In this document: positions 8,775 to 17,446 of the stretch, one piece after another | How positions within the stretch are numbered: position 1 is the stretch's first letter | How the letters are laid out: each line of letters opens with the position of its first letter | Program-made: the position numbers and the translations under genes | Notes under the pieces: generated by a model | Told to the model about the DNA's origin: nothing | Databases searched by the model: none | The model's input: the letters and a program-made list of their open reading frames with translations, nothing else | Assembly (NCBI RefSeq): GCF_020740535.1 | Contig: NZ_CP082362.1 | Coordinates: 6,755,501-6,819,500 of the forward strand | Length of the DNA: 64,000 nucleotides | Direction: 5' to 3' | From: Streptomyces profundus | Lineage (GTDB): Bacteria > Actinomycetota > Actinomycetes > Streptomycetales > Streptomycetaceae

Positions 8775-9499
8775 CCCCGTGCGGTGGCGGTACCCTCCGG
8801 AGTCCGCGTCATCGCCAGGAACGCGTCGGCGGTGCCCTCAACGGCAGGTGTGGCGGGAGCGAGCCACAGCCCGACGAGCGCGTCGACAAGCGCGGTGGTG
8901 TGCTCGGACCAACTCACCGTCGCGGTACGGGTGTCCTCAGCCAGAGTCCGTTCACGCTCGGCGAGGGAGTGCACCAGAAGCAGACGCGCCATACCGGCGC
9001 GGAGCACCAGGACCTGGGGTGGCAACGTGGGAAGACATTGCTTCAAGCCATCAAGGGCGCGCTGGAGCGAGGGTCGGCCGAGAACTTCGTCGAGCATGCT
9101 CGCGCGCAGGGTGGGGTCGGTCATGATCTGAGCGGCGAACCGCGCATACCAGCTGGCACCATCGAGGGCGGCGAGATGTTCGGTACCGGGGCGCACCAGG
9201 CAGGAGCACCAGTCCCGCACGTCGGTGGAGTCGCCGATCTCGGCCAGCATCCGGGTGCGCAGCACATCGATCTGGTCCGCGTGCCGGCTGACGATCGCCC
9301 GCACCAGGCCGGCCTTGTCTCCGAAGTGATAGCCGACCGCCGTGTTGTTGCCCTGGCCGGCCGCCTCGCTTATCTGCCGGCTGGAGACAGCGACCACGCC
9401 CTGCTCGGCGAACAGCCGCTCGGCCGCCGTCAGTATGGCTCTTCGCGTCTCACTGACTCGGTCCGACCGGGAGGTTCCACTGGCCATGGGAAACGCCAC
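8738..9499 (-). CDS. TetR-family regulator of the P450 operon
   Basis: A 253-residue TetR repressor. The N-terminal helix-turn-helix spans about residues 18-64 (RRAILTAAERLFAEQG ... ISEAAGQGNNTAVGYHF). The C-terminal ligand domain has no recognisable relative. It is the first gene of the TetR / reductase / P450 / ferredoxin run and overlaps the reductase gene, so it probably represses its own operon and responds to a P450 substrate. A GTG at 9499 with GAGGAG directly before it is the called start; an ATG at 9487 is possible. An imperfect TGACAGTCAGTCA motif at about 9553-9565 is a candidate operator. Confidence 0.87.
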   Translation of the reverse strand: MAFPMASGTSRSDRVSETRRAILTAAERLFAEQGVVAVSSRQISEAAGQGNNTAVGYHFGDKAGLVRAIVSRHADQIDVLRTRMLAEIGDSTDVRDWCSCLVRPGTEHLAALDGASWYARFAAQIMTDPTLRASMLDEVLGRPSLQRALDGLKQCLPTLPPQVLVLRAGMARLLLVHSLAERERTLAEDTRTATVSWSEHTTALVDALVGLWLAPATPAVEGTADAFLAMTRTPEGTATARGCPDAVPSRMPS

Positions 9500-9565
9500 C
9501 GCTCCTCATCTGGGGCTGCCGTCATCGTGCGTAACCCAGTGAAAGGGGTTTCCTGACAGTCAGTC

Positions 9566-10121
9566 AAGCGCATGACTTAAAAGCGGTGATGTCGATATCC
9601 CCTTCACGGGTGGTCGAGTACGCCGCTCGGCCAGTGGGTACCGGGGCAGGGGAGTTGGCCACAGCGTGAGGGGAGGCATCCGGTACGGGGTCGGCAGCTC
9701 ACGGGGGTGGCGGGCGGAACGGCTGTCGCTGAGACGGTTTCCGGACAGCGTGGCCTGAGTGTCGGCGACGCCGAGCGAGTGGAGGGCCGGCGGGAAGCGG
9801 CCACGGCCGGACGGCGCCGACCAGCCAGGCCACCCCAACTGCCGTGGCACGACGAGGTCTACGGCTACCGCGGACACGGCGGCAGAAGCGCCCGAACCGT
9901 GTTGTGGCGCCGTCGCGGTCAGAAGGATCACAGGACAGTCCATGAGAGCCCGTCAGCCTAGAAGCAACGGCGGGTGGTACCGCCTCGGTGAGGGCGCTCA
10001 GGCGCAGCAGTGGACGGTCAGGGTACTTCGGGTGAGGGCGTGGACGTATGTCTCGGCGCCCGCCAACAGGCGCAAGTGCTCATCGGTGCACGAGAAGGAC
10101 CGCTCCGCTCTCAGCGGTGCG
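9566..10121. other. Non-coding or decayed stretch
   Basis: No frame here shows a recognisable family, a convincing ribosome-binding site or domain motifs. It continues into the AcuI and Old Yellow Enzyme fragments, so the whole 9.5-10.7 kb interval is probably decayed DNA left by deletions. Confidence 0.5.
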
Positions 10122-10353
10122 GGTGTCGCTCAGTCCTGGCCGCTGGCACTCGGCGTCGATGTCGTGGGCACCGTTACGGACTCCGCCTCACTACGGTTCG
10201 CGCCCGGCGACCGAGTGTCGCTGAGGCCGCTCCGGGCGGCGGCTATCGGTACGGCCGGGTTCACCGCGGCGCTCGCGGTGCTCGCACTCGGTGACGCCGG
10301 CGTGAAGCCCTCGCACGGAGAGGTCCTGGTGACCGGTGCTGCCGGCGGGAAGG
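10122..10353 (+). pseudogene. Internally deleted AcuI/YhdH-type acrylyl-CoA reductase fragment
   Basis: The frame reads WPLALGVDVVGTVTDSASLR, FAPGDRVSL, then AIGTAGFTAALAVLALGDAG and EVLVTGAAGG. These are recognisable blocks of medium-chain dehydrogenases of the acrylyl-CoA reductase (YhdH/AcuI) group, in order. About 25 residues between GDRV and AIGTAG are missing, and the sequence stops being similar right after the nucleotide-binding VTGAAGG. No start codon fits. A dead gene is the simplest reading. Confidence 0.65.
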
Positions 10354-10361
10354 ACTGGTCA

Positions 10362-10509
10362 CCGGTGCGTCGGGATAGCGCCCCGTACCCGCTTGTCGGC
10401 GTGCTCCGACATGCCACAGCTGCGGGAAGATCCGCGCGCCCTCTTCGTGCACGCCGTTGACGACGCGTCGCCAGCCGTCCAGGGCGTCCTCGCCGCAGAT
10501 GCGCGACAC
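10362..10509 (-). pseudogene. Old Yellow Enzyme fragment
   Basis: On the minus strand GWRRVVNGVHEEGARIFPQL followed by WHVGARRQAGTGRYPDAPV is the FMN-barrel segment of NADH:flavin oxidoreductases of the Old Yellow Enzyme family. Only about 48 residues remain, abutting the AcuI-type fragment tail to tail. An intact member of the same family lies 5 kb away (15353-16429) but differs in sequence here, so this is a separate lost paralogue. Confidence 0.65.
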
Positions 10510-10710
10510 CCGGCTGCTTGTCCCCGCTGAGGGATGGTCTACAGGTCAGCTCCGTCCCAGGCTCGCGGGCGCGGTGGACGGCGACGTGTTCGTCTCGGGA
10601 CTCATCGAGTTCGGCCTCCTGCGACAGCGGCTGACTTGCCATGCCAAACTTAGCTAGTTAGCTTGGGGATGCCAACCTGGCTGCCGTTTCGTCTGAGAGG
10701 GCTCGTTCCC

Positions 10711-11766
10711 ATGCGCTATTCCACTTTTGGTCGTCGGACGGGGCTGCGTGTCTCGCAGTACGCCCTCGGGACCGGCAATTTCGGTACTGGGTGGGGGGTC
10801 GGTGCGGAGCGCGAGGAGGCGAAGGCCATCTTCGAGCGGTTCGTGGAGGCGGGCGGGAACTTCATCGACACGGCCGATGTCTATCAGGCTGGCCAGTCGG
10901 AGCAGCTCGTGGGCGAGTTCATCCACGCCGACCGCGACGACCTGGTGCTGGCGACGAAGTTCACCGTCGGCGCCCACCCTGGAGGCGGCCTCTCGCGCAC
11001 CGGCAACAGCCGCAAGAACCTGCGTACTTCCGTCGAAGCCAGCCTCACACGGCTGAACACCGACTACATCGACATCCTGTGGGTGCACTACCCCGACGCG
11101 CTCACCCCCATCGAGGAACTCCTGCGCGGGCTGGACGACCTGGTGTCCCAGGGCAAGATCCTCCACGCGGCGTTCTCGAACTTCCCGGCCTGGCGGGTAT
11201 CCCGCGCCGCGGCGATCGCCGATCTCTCCGGCTGGGCCCCCGTGACCGGCATCCAGATCGAGTACAGCCTGGTCGAGCGCACCGCGGACCGGGAGCTGCT
11301 GCCCGCGGCCGAGGCCCTCGGGCTCGGCGTGAACCTGTGGTCACCGCTGGGCGGCGGACTGCTCACCGGCAAGTACCGGCACGGCGAGAAGGGACGGCTG
11401 ACGGACTGGAATCGCCTGGTACACACCGAGTCCACCGAGCAGAAGACCGCCGTCGTCGACACCGTGATCGACATCGCGGAACAGGCCGGCGCCACCCCCG
11501 CGCAGGTCGCGGTGGCCTGGGTCAACGAGCGCTCCCGGCGCCTGGCGACATCCTCCGTCCCGATCATCGGCCCGCGGAACCTCGCTCAGCTCGATGACTA
11601 CCTCGGCGCACTCGATGTCGAACTCGGCACCGACGGGTACGAGCGGCTGAGCGAAGTCAGCGCGACCCCCCTCGGCGTCCCCCACGAGGCGAACGCGGCA
11701 TCGCTGGACGGGCTTCAGGGCGGCGCCGCGGCGCTCGTCGACGCTCCCGCCGTCCCCGTCGCCTGA
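10711..11766 (+). CDS. Aldo/keto reductase
   Basis: A 351-residue NADPH-dependent aldo/keto reductase, a cytosolic TIM barrel that reduces carbonyls to alcohols. The catalytic tetrad is visible: Asp53 (FIDTADVY), Tyr58, Lys83 (ATKF) and His126 (WVHYPD). The NADP-binding end includes VPIIGPRN near residue 290. The ATG at 10711 starts the family-typical MRYSTFGRRTGL, with GAGAGG about ten bases upstream; an in-frame ATG at 10663 lacks support. An AT-rich repeat (TTAGCTAG, TTAGCT) around 10650-10665 probably belongs to the promoter. A thioesterase gene follows after 13 bases. Confidence 0.9.
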   Translation: MRYSTFGRRTGLRVSQYALGTGNFGTGWGVGAEREEAKAIFERFVEAGGNFIDTADVYQAGQSEQLVGEFIHADRDDLVLATKFTVGAHPGGGLSRTGNSRKNLRTSVEASLTRLNTDYIDILWVHYPDALTPIEELLRGLDDLVSQGKILHAAFSNFPAWRVSRAAAIADLSGWAPVTGIQIEYSLVERTADRELLPAAEALGLGVNLWSPLGGGLLTGKYRHGEKGRLTDWNRLVHTESTEQKTAVVDTVIDIAEQAGATPAQVAVAWVNERSRRLATSSVPIIGPRNLAQLDDYLGALDVELGTDGYERLSEVSATPLGVPHEANAASLDGLQGGAAALVDAPAVPVA

Positions 11767-11779
11767 CCGCCCGCCAGCG

Positions 11780-12298
11780 ATGACCTCCACCGGTGGCCGA
11801 GCGGCCCGAACGAAGACCATCAGCTATCACGCGCCGGAGCCCGACCGCGAGAAACTCTTCGCACTCTCCGGACTTGAGCAGCTTCGGCAGATCCAGGCGG
11901 GGCTCCTGCCCGATCCGCCGATCAGCAGCCTCTTCGGGCTGAGGATCGTGAACGTCGACGAGGGCGATGTCGTGTTCACCGCCGAGCCCGACGAATCCCA
12001 CTACAACCCCATCGGGTCCGTCCACGGCGGCTTCTTCGCCACCGTCCTCGACACGGCCTGCGGCTGTGCCTTCCACACCACCCTTCCCCCGGAGGTCGGT
12101 TACACGACTCTGGAGATCAAGGTGTCCTTCCTGCGGCCGATCACCGCCGACACGGGCATGGTCACCGCCCACGGCTGGGTCATCCGCAGGGGGCGCGGCG
12201 CCGGTTTCACGGACGCCGACATCCGTGATCGCGACGGACGCGTCCTCGCCACCGCGTCCAGCACGCTTCTCGTGACCCAACCCAGGCCCATACGGTGA
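11780..12298 (+). CDS. PaaI-family hotdog thioesterase
   Basis: A 172-residue hotdog-fold acyl-CoA thioesterase of the PaaI/4HBT group. The segment IGSVHGGFFATVLDTACGCA (about 73-92) is the central helix with the HGG signature. FLRPITADTG and the strand ending STLLVTQ complete the fold. The acyl substrate is unknown. It lies 13 bases after the aldo/keto reductase, and its TGA overlaps the next GTG, so the three genes probably form one transcript. Confidence 0.85.
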   Translation: MTSTGGRAARTKTISYHAPEPDREKLFALSGLEQLRQIQAGLLPDPPISSLFGLRIVNVDEGDVVFTAEPDESHYNPIGSVHGGFFATVLDTACGCAFHTTLPPEVGYTTLEIKVSFLRPITADTGMVTAHGWVIRRGRGAGFTDADIRDRDGRVLATASSTLLVTQPRPIR

Positions 12299-12450
12299 CG
12301 CCCTTCGGGCCGTGGTCGACGTCGCCGCGCCGGCTCGGTAGGCGTGGTTCCCTCTGGGCCGCGGCGGCCGTTCTCGCCCTCGCCCTCTGGTCCAGCGGAG
12401 CGCCCAGCGTGCTCCACCCGATCTACTCCGAGCAGTGGATCCCGCTGTGA
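12295..12450 (+). CDS. Short membrane peptide, probably an MFS transporter fragment
   Basis: A 51-residue frame begins at a GTG overlapping the thioesterase stop (GTGA). After a basic N-terminus comes one hydrophobic helix, LWAAAAVLALALW, and SSGAPSVLHPIYSEQW. That pattern is the first transmembrane helix and loop of many drug-type MFS permeases (compare the common PSPLYPLYQxEW). The frame then stops. It is either a truncated permease gene or a small stand-alone membrane peptide. Confidence 0.4.
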   Translation: MTPFGPWSTSPRRLGRRGSLWAAAAVLALALWSSGAPSVLHPIYSEQWIPL

Positions 12451-12542
12451 CGAGACGCGCGGCGGCGCTGGAGCCGATCACCTACTCGGTCATGTCCTGC
12501 CGCCTTCGGCATGGACAGCCGTGGATCAGGAAGGCGTGAGGC

Positions 12543-13961
12543 GTGTCAGTTCCTGGCGAGCGGTCGGGGCGAGTGCGAAGGGGTGGGCGACGCGGTCTTC
12601 ATCCGGCGTGGGCGGTGGCCGCCGTCACGTTCCTGGCGCTGATCGGGGCCGCTGGTTTCCGTGCCGCCCCGGGTGCGCTGATGGTGCCGTTGAACGACGA
12701 GTTCGGCTGGTCGACCAGCGTGATGTCGCTGGCGGTGAGCATCAACCTCGTTCTCTACGGCCTGACGGCACCGTTTGCCGCCGCGCTCATGGACCGCTTC
12801 GGCGTGCGGCAGGTCGTCGCGGCTGCTCTGTCGCTGGTGGCTCTGGGCGCCGGTGGCAGTGTGTTCATGACCGCGTCCTGGCAGCTGCTCCTCTTCTGGG
12901 GGCTGCTGATCGGGCTGGGCACTGGCGCCATGGCCCTGGTGCTCGCGGCGACCGTCACCAACCGGTGGTTCCACACCCGTCGGGGGCTGGTGATGGGTGT
13001 TCTCACCGCCGGATCGGCCACCGGACAGCTCGTCTTCCTGCCCGTGGTGGCTCATCTGGCCGAGAACGCGGGGTGGCGGTCGGCCTCGCTGGTGGTCGCG
13101 GGTGCCGCACTGCTGGTGGTGCCCGTTGTGTGGCTGGTGATGCGTGATCACCCCGAGGAGAGAGGCGTGCGTCCGTATGGTGCGGACGAGACCTATGCGC
13201 CGCCGCTTCCGGCCAGCGGAGGCGCGACCAGGCGCGCACTCGGAGGACTGGCCTTCGCCGTACGGCACCGCTCCTTCTGGGGGCTCGCCGTAGCCTTCGC
13301 GATCTGTGGTGCCACCACCAACGGACTGATTGGTATTCACTTCATTCCGTCCGCCCATGACCACGGCATGTCGACGACCACCGCTGCCGGACTCCTCGCA
13401 GCCGTCGGAGTCTTCGATATCGCCGGCACAGTTGCCTCCGGCTGGCTCACCGACAAGTACGACCCCCGGAAGCTGCTCGTCGGCTACTACGTCTTCCGCG
13501 GGGCCGGTCTGGTCTCGTTGCCGTGGCTTCTCTCGGATTCCGTGCATCCCGGCATGGTGGTGTTCATCGTGTTGTACGGCCTGGACTGGGTGGCCACTGT
13601 CCCTCCCACCGCGGTTCTGTGCCGGCGGCTCTTCGGAGACCACGGGACGATCGTCTTCGGCTGGGTCTTCGCCTCCCACCAACTGGGAGCCGCTGCGGCG
13701 GCGCTTGGAGCCGGACTCATCCGCGACGTGTTCGGCACCTACACGTACGCCTGGTGGGGCGGCGCGGCGCTCTGTGCCGTGGCCGCCGCTCTCTCCCTCG
13801 GCGTGCGGTCCGGACCCGACGGGCAGAGCCCCCACCGGGACGCGGTGCCGGTGGCGCCGCCGCGGGACGATCCCACGGGGGACGGCGTCCCACGACGGAG
13901 TGCTCGGGGAGGCGGCGGGAGAGCCGGGAACGTCGAGGAGGGGGGACGCGTACCGGAGTAG
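12543..13961 (+). CDS. MFS transporter
   Basis: A 472-residue major facilitator with about 12 predicted transmembrane helices in two halves (about 22-200 and 235-420) separated by a charged loop. The basic motif between helices 2 and 3, MDRFGVRQVV, and its repeat in the second half, LTDKYDPRKLL, fit the family. The general pattern resembles oxalate/formate or monocarboxylate-type MFS proteins, so an organic acid is plausible but unproven. A hydrophilic tail of about 50 residues follows. A HxlR regulator gene comes next on the same strand. GTG start. Confidence 0.85.
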   Translation: MSVPGERSGRVRRGGRRGLHPAWAVAAVTFLALIGAAGFRAAPGALMVPLNDEFGWSTSVMSLAVSINLVLYGLTAPFAAALMDRFGVRQVVAAALSLVALGAGGSVFMTASWQLLLFWGLLIGLGTGAMALVLAATVTNRWFHTRRGLVMGVLTAGSATGQLVFLPVVAHLAENAGWRSASLVVAGAALLVVPVVWLVMRDHPEERGVRPYGADETYAPPLPASGGATRRALGGLAFAVRHRSFWGLAVAFAICGATTNGLIGIHFIPSAHDHGMSTTTAAGLLAAVGVFDIAGTVASGWLTDKYDPRKLLVGYYVFRGAGLVSLPWLLSDSVHPGMVVFIVLYGLDWVATVPPTAVLCRRLFGDHGTIVFGWVFASHQLGAAAAALGAGLIRDVFGTYTYAWWGGAALCAVAAALSLGVRSGPDGQSPHRDAVPVAPPRDDPTGDGVPRRSARGGGGRAGNVEEGGRVPE

Positions 13962-14055
13962 GAGGATGGCGGCGGAGGTCAAACGGCTACGGTGCTCGGG
14001 AGGATGGTGACGCCGCCCCTGGCTTGGTCGTGGCAAGCCAGAGTAGGCTCTCATC

Positions 14056-14592
14056 ATGCCTCCTCGGTCAAGAGCGCTCGCTGAAGCCCTGGACAGTTCG
14101 TGTGCGATCACGCGTTGTCTCGGTGTGCTCAGTGACCCCTGGAGCTTTCTCCTGTTGCGGGAGGCGTTCCTCGGCCGGCGTACGTTCGCCGAGTTCCGTG
14201 ATCGACTCGGGATCGCCACCGACGTGCTGAGCGCGCGCCTCGCCGGTCTTGTCGAGCACGGGGTCCTGCGGAAGGTCGCCTACCGCGAGCCCGGCCAGCG
14301 TACTCGTTTCGCCTATGCGCTCACCCCGGCGGGGGAGGAGCTGAAGCTCGTGCTCATCGCGTTGCAGCAGTGGGGGGAGGAGCACGTGCCGATCGGTGAG
14401 CCGTTGGGAGTCGTTCCTCTCGCGCGTGAATCACGGCGCCGCGTCCGGGCGGTGCTCGTCGACGAGAACGAAGAGCGCGTGGACCACGGCGATGTGGAGT
14501 TCACTCGGGTGGCGCCGGCTTCGCCGAAGGGGGGCGAACGCGAGCGGCTGGTTCAGGGCCACCCCGATGGCGGCGTCAGCGAGGCAGGATAG
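14056..14592 (+). CDS. HxlR-type winged-helix regulator
   Basis: A 178-residue protein with the HxlR/MarR-like winged helix at about 15-105: CLGVLSDPWSFLLLREAFLG, FRDRLGIATDVLSARLAGL, and YALTPAGEEL. Such proteins commonly sense redox or aldehyde stress and control neighbouring oxidoreductases. The C-terminal 60 residues are charged and not conserved. It overlaps the 3' end of the opposite TetR gene by 17 bases. No strong ribosome-binding site is visible before the ATG. Confidence 0.85.
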   Translation: MPPRSRALAEALDSSCAITRCLGVLSDPWSFLLLREAFLGRRTFAEFRDRLGIATDVLSARLAGLVEHGVLRKVAYREPGQRTRFAYALTPAGEELKLVLIALQQWGEEHVPIGEPLGVVPLARESRRRVRAVLVDENEERVDHGDVEFTRVAPASPKGGERERLVQGHPDGGVSEAG

Positions 14593-15178
14593 CGCCGATC
14601 TGCTTCCGAATGTCCCGCTCGATGTCGTCGACGGTCAACTCGACATGGGCCGTCGACGCCAGGCTGACGAACATGATGGCGGATACGACGTGCGCCAGCG
14701 TCAAAGCCTCGTCCTCGTGGATCCCCGCCTTCCGCCGCAGGACGGCCGTGACGGCGGTCCGCGTTCGCTCGATGATGTCCAGCGCCTCGCGGTGATGGAG
14801 ATCCGTGGGGTCGCCGAAGACGATCTCTCGTAGGTAGGCGCGGCCGTTGTTGACCTGCGTGCGATTGCACTCCACGATCGGGCGGACGATCGTCAGCACG
14901 GCGTCCAACGCGTCAGTGACTTCCTCAGCGCGCGCCTGGCCGCGTTCCAGGGACTCGACGTACCGAGAGTTCTGTACGAGCAGGAGCAGCTCGGCCTTGG
15001 TCTTGGCGTAGAGAAAGAGTGTGCCCGTGCCGACATCGGCCTTGTCCGCGATCTCCTGGGTGGTCACCTCGTCGATCCCCCGCTCGGCGAAGAGTTCTCG
15101 GGCGGCGGCGGTGATGCGTTCGAGCTTCTGCCGCTTGTTCCGCTCGCGCCGTCCGGGGGGCTGGGGTGCGAGAGACAT
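14576..15178 (-). CDS. TetR-family regulator
   Basis: A 200-residue TetR repressor. The helix-turn-helix is at about 20-62: ITAAARELFAERGIDEVTTQ and EIADKADVGTGTLFLYAKTK. The start at 15178 is chosen for GAAGGA upstream; the frame remains open above it. It is divergent from the Old Yellow Enzyme gene, with about 170 bases between, and is the obvious candidate to control the OYE / SDR pair. Confidence 0.87.
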   Translation of the reverse strand: MSLAPQPPGRRERNKRQKLERITAAARELFAERGIDEVTTQEIADKADVGTGTLFLYAKTKAELLLLVQNSRYVESLERGQARAEEVTDALDAVLTIVRPIVECNRTQVNNGRAYLREIVFGDPTDLHHREALDIIERTRTAVTAVLRRKAGIHEDEALTLAHVVSAIMFVSLASTAHVELTVDDIERDIRKQIGAILPR

Positions 15179-15352
15179 GGTGTGTCCTTCGAGGGAATAG
15201 AATCTGACCATGCTCAGTTTTGAGTGTGGCCACTTCCGGTGGGACTCAGCTTTCTCGTGCCATTTTCCCACGCGGAAGCTGGGACGTTTCCGCTCCGCAC
15301 CATCGCAGCGGTCATCGCTCTCCCATGCATCCAGACAAAGGACACGAAGGTC

Positions 15353-16429
15353 ATGACCAGGTCGTCGCTCTGGCAGCCGTTCACCCTCGGCCGCGTGAAG
15401 CTCCCACATCGGCTCGCTCTGGCCCCGATGACCCGCGGCCGGGCAAACCCGGACGGCTCGCCCGGCCCGCTGGCCGCGACCTACTACGGGCAGCGCGCAT
15501 CGCTCGGGCTCCTCATCTCCGAAGGGACACAGCCCTCGGAAGACGGACAGGGATACCTGAACACGCCGGGCATCCACACACCGGCACACGTCGAAGGCTG
15601 GCGAGAGGTCGCCCAGGCCGTACACGCCGGCGGTGGCGCGTTGTTCATCCAGCTGATGCACGTCGGTCGGATATCGCACCCCGACAACACCCCACACCAC
15701 CGGCAGCCGGTGGCTCCGTCGCCGATCTCCGCCGACCAGGACGTGATGACCCCGACCGGGCCGCAGCGGACACCGGTCCCGCGAGAGCTCAGCGGCCAGG
15801 ACATCCAGGCCACCATCGACGCGTTCCGTGGCGCCGCGGCGTCCGCGACAGCCGCCGGCGCCGACGGGGTGGAGATCCATGGGGCCAATGGATATCTCCC
15901 GCACCAGTTCCTGTCCCCGAACGCCAACCACCGCACCGACTCCTACGGCGGTTCGGTGGAGAACCGCTCGCGGTTCGTGATCGAGGTCGCGCGTGCGGTG
16001 GCCGAGGAGATCGGTCCCGACAGGGTGGGAATCCGGTTGTCTCCCGCGATGCCACTGGGAGGGATCGACGAGGGCGACACAGGGAGCGTACGCGCCCAGT
16101 ACCGGCATCTCGTCGGTGGGCTCGCCACGCTGAATCTCGCCTACCTTCACCTTCACCACGTCGGCGACGACGAGTTGCTCCGCTCTCTCCGGGACATGTG
16201 GCCGACCGCCGTGCTCGTGGTTCGTTACGGCCGTACCCGGGACGGGATCGCCGACGACATCGACGCCGGCTTGGCGGACATCGCCCCCTTGGGCAGGTTC
16301 GCACTGGCCAACCCCGACATCGTCGAGCGGCTGCGCCTCGACGCTCCGCTGAACGAACTGGATCCCACCACGCTCTACAGCGGCGGTGAGGCCGGCTACA
16401 CCGACTACCCGGCTCTCACCCTTCCCTGA
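15353..16429 (+). CDS. Old Yellow Enzyme family NADH:flavin oxidoreductase
   Basis: A 358-residue FMN-dependent ene-reductase (alpha,beta-unsaturated carbonyl or nitro-ester reduction). Visible features: LAPMTRGRA, ending the first FMN-binding strand; the active-site segment VEIHGANGYLPHQFLSPNAN with the conserved HxxN pair; FLSPNANHRTDSYGGSVENR; and phosphate-binding LVVRYGRT near the end. The ATG at 15353 is preceded by CGAAGG. It is followed by an SDR gene on the same strand after 110 bases and is divergent from a TetR gene, the usual arrangement for ene-reductases induced by reactive electrophiles. Confidence 0.92.
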   Translation: MTRSSLWQPFTLGRVKLPHRLALAPMTRGRANPDGSPGPLAATYYGQRASLGLLISEGTQPSEDGQGYLNTPGIHTPAHVEGWREVAQAVHAGGGALFIQLMHVGRISHPDNTPHHRQPVAPSPISADQDVMTPTGPQRTPVPRELSGQDIQATIDAFRGAAASATAAGADGVEIHGANGYLPHQFLSPNANHRTDSYGGSVENRSRFVIEVARAVAEEIGPDRVGIRLSPAMPLGGIDEGDTGSVRAQYRHLVGGLATLNLAYLHLHHVGDDELLRSLRDMWPTAVLVVRYGRTRDGIADDIDAGLADIAPLGRFALANPDIVERLRLDAPLNELDPTTLYSGGEAGYTDYPALTLP

Positions 16430-16539
16430 ACCCATCCCGGGGGCCGAGCGTTTCGGCCTTGCCGCCGTGCGGATCGACCCCGTCTCCCACCACCCCGACC
16501 GACCGGTAACACGCCGTTCATCAGAGAAGGAACCCAAAG

Positions 16540-17241
16540 ATGCCCTCGCTCAGCGGAGCCGTCGTCCTCGTCACAGGAGCCAACGGCGGCATCGGCACCC
16601 ACTTCGTCCACAGCGCCCTTGACCGTGGCGCCGCCAAGGTCTACGCGACCGCCAGAAACCCCCGCACATGGGATGACGAGCGGATCGTCCCGCTCCCGCT
16701 CGACGTCACCGACTCCGCGTCCATCGACGCGGCCGTTGCCGCCGCGCCCGATGTCACCGTGCTCATCAACAACGCCGGCGTGTCTCCTGCCAGCGAAAGT
16801 CTCCTCTCGCTGAGCGAGGCGGAGATCAGGGCGAACATGGAGACCAACTTCTTCGGCCCGGTCTTTCTCGCCCGGAAGTTCGCGCCGGTCCTGACGGCCA
16901 GGACCGGGTCGGTGATCGTCGACATCCACTCGCTGCTGAGCTGGCTCGCCGTCGCCGGGGTCTACAGCGCGTCGAAGGCGGCGCTGTGGTCGGCGACCAA
17001 CTCTCTGCGGCTCGAACTGACTCCGCAGGGAGTGCACGTCGTCGGCGTGCATGTCGGGTGGGTCGACACCGCCATGGCGGCACACGTCGAAGGGCCGAAA
17101 ACGGCGCCGGGCGACCTCGTGCGGGTGGTGTTCGACGCCATCGAGGCGGGGGAGCACGAGGTGCTGGCCGACGAGGGCTCCGTGCGGGTCAAGGCAGGGC
17201 TGAGCGCTCCCGTCGAAGCGCTCTACCCGCAACTGGGCTGA
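16540..17241 (+). CDS. Short-chain dehydrogenase/reductase
   Basis: A 233-residue classical SDR, an NAD(P)H-dependent carbonyl/alcohol oxidoreductase. TGANGGIG (12-19) binds the cofactor, NNAG is at 77-80, and the catalytic Ser, Tyr142 and Lys146 lie in HSLLSW and YSASK. After the core, VHVGWVDTAM replaces the usual PGxxxT loop. The start ATG has GAGAAGGAAC upstream. It follows the Old Yellow Enzyme gene and probably belongs to the same TetR-controlled unit. Confidence 0.92.
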   Translation: MPSLSGAVVLVTGANGGIGTHFVHSALDRGAAKVYATARNPRTWDDERIVPLPLDVTDSASIDAAVAAAPDVTVLINNAGVSPASESLLSLSEAEIRANMETNFFGPVFLARKFAPVLTARTGSVIVDIHSLLSWLAVAGVYSASKAALWSATNSLRLELTPQGVHVVGVHVGWVDTAMAAHVEGPKTAPGDLVRVVFDAIEAGEHEVLADEGSVRVKAGLSAPVEALYPQLG

Positions 17242-17340
17242 TCCCTCCTCAGCGCGAGGCGGGCACGCGAGCTTCTCCCATACCGGCCCCCCGGAAACGG
17301 TGGAGCACACCGCGCGCTTCGTGCCGTGTCGGCCGCCGTG

Positions 17341-17379
17341 ACAGGCGGTCGGGTCCCGCAGTGGGTCCCGGCCGCCTGT
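17341..17379. terminator. Bidirectional hairpin between SDR and MDR genes
   Basis: Arms at 17341-17357 and 17363-17379 pair over 17 positions with one mismatch and one G-U, closing a 5-base loop. It sits between convergent genes, as expected for a shared factor-independent-like terminator without a T-tract. Confidence 0.7.
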
Positions 17380-17446
17380 GATGTCGAGTGGAACAGGTGT
17401 GCTCGACCACCGCCAGGGCCGTAACGGACAACCGGCGCGCGCCCCC

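Noticed and set aside
9560..9943. Minus-strand frame of 127 codons
   Set aside because: Proline- and serine-rich low-information sequence without a family match or ribosome-binding site.
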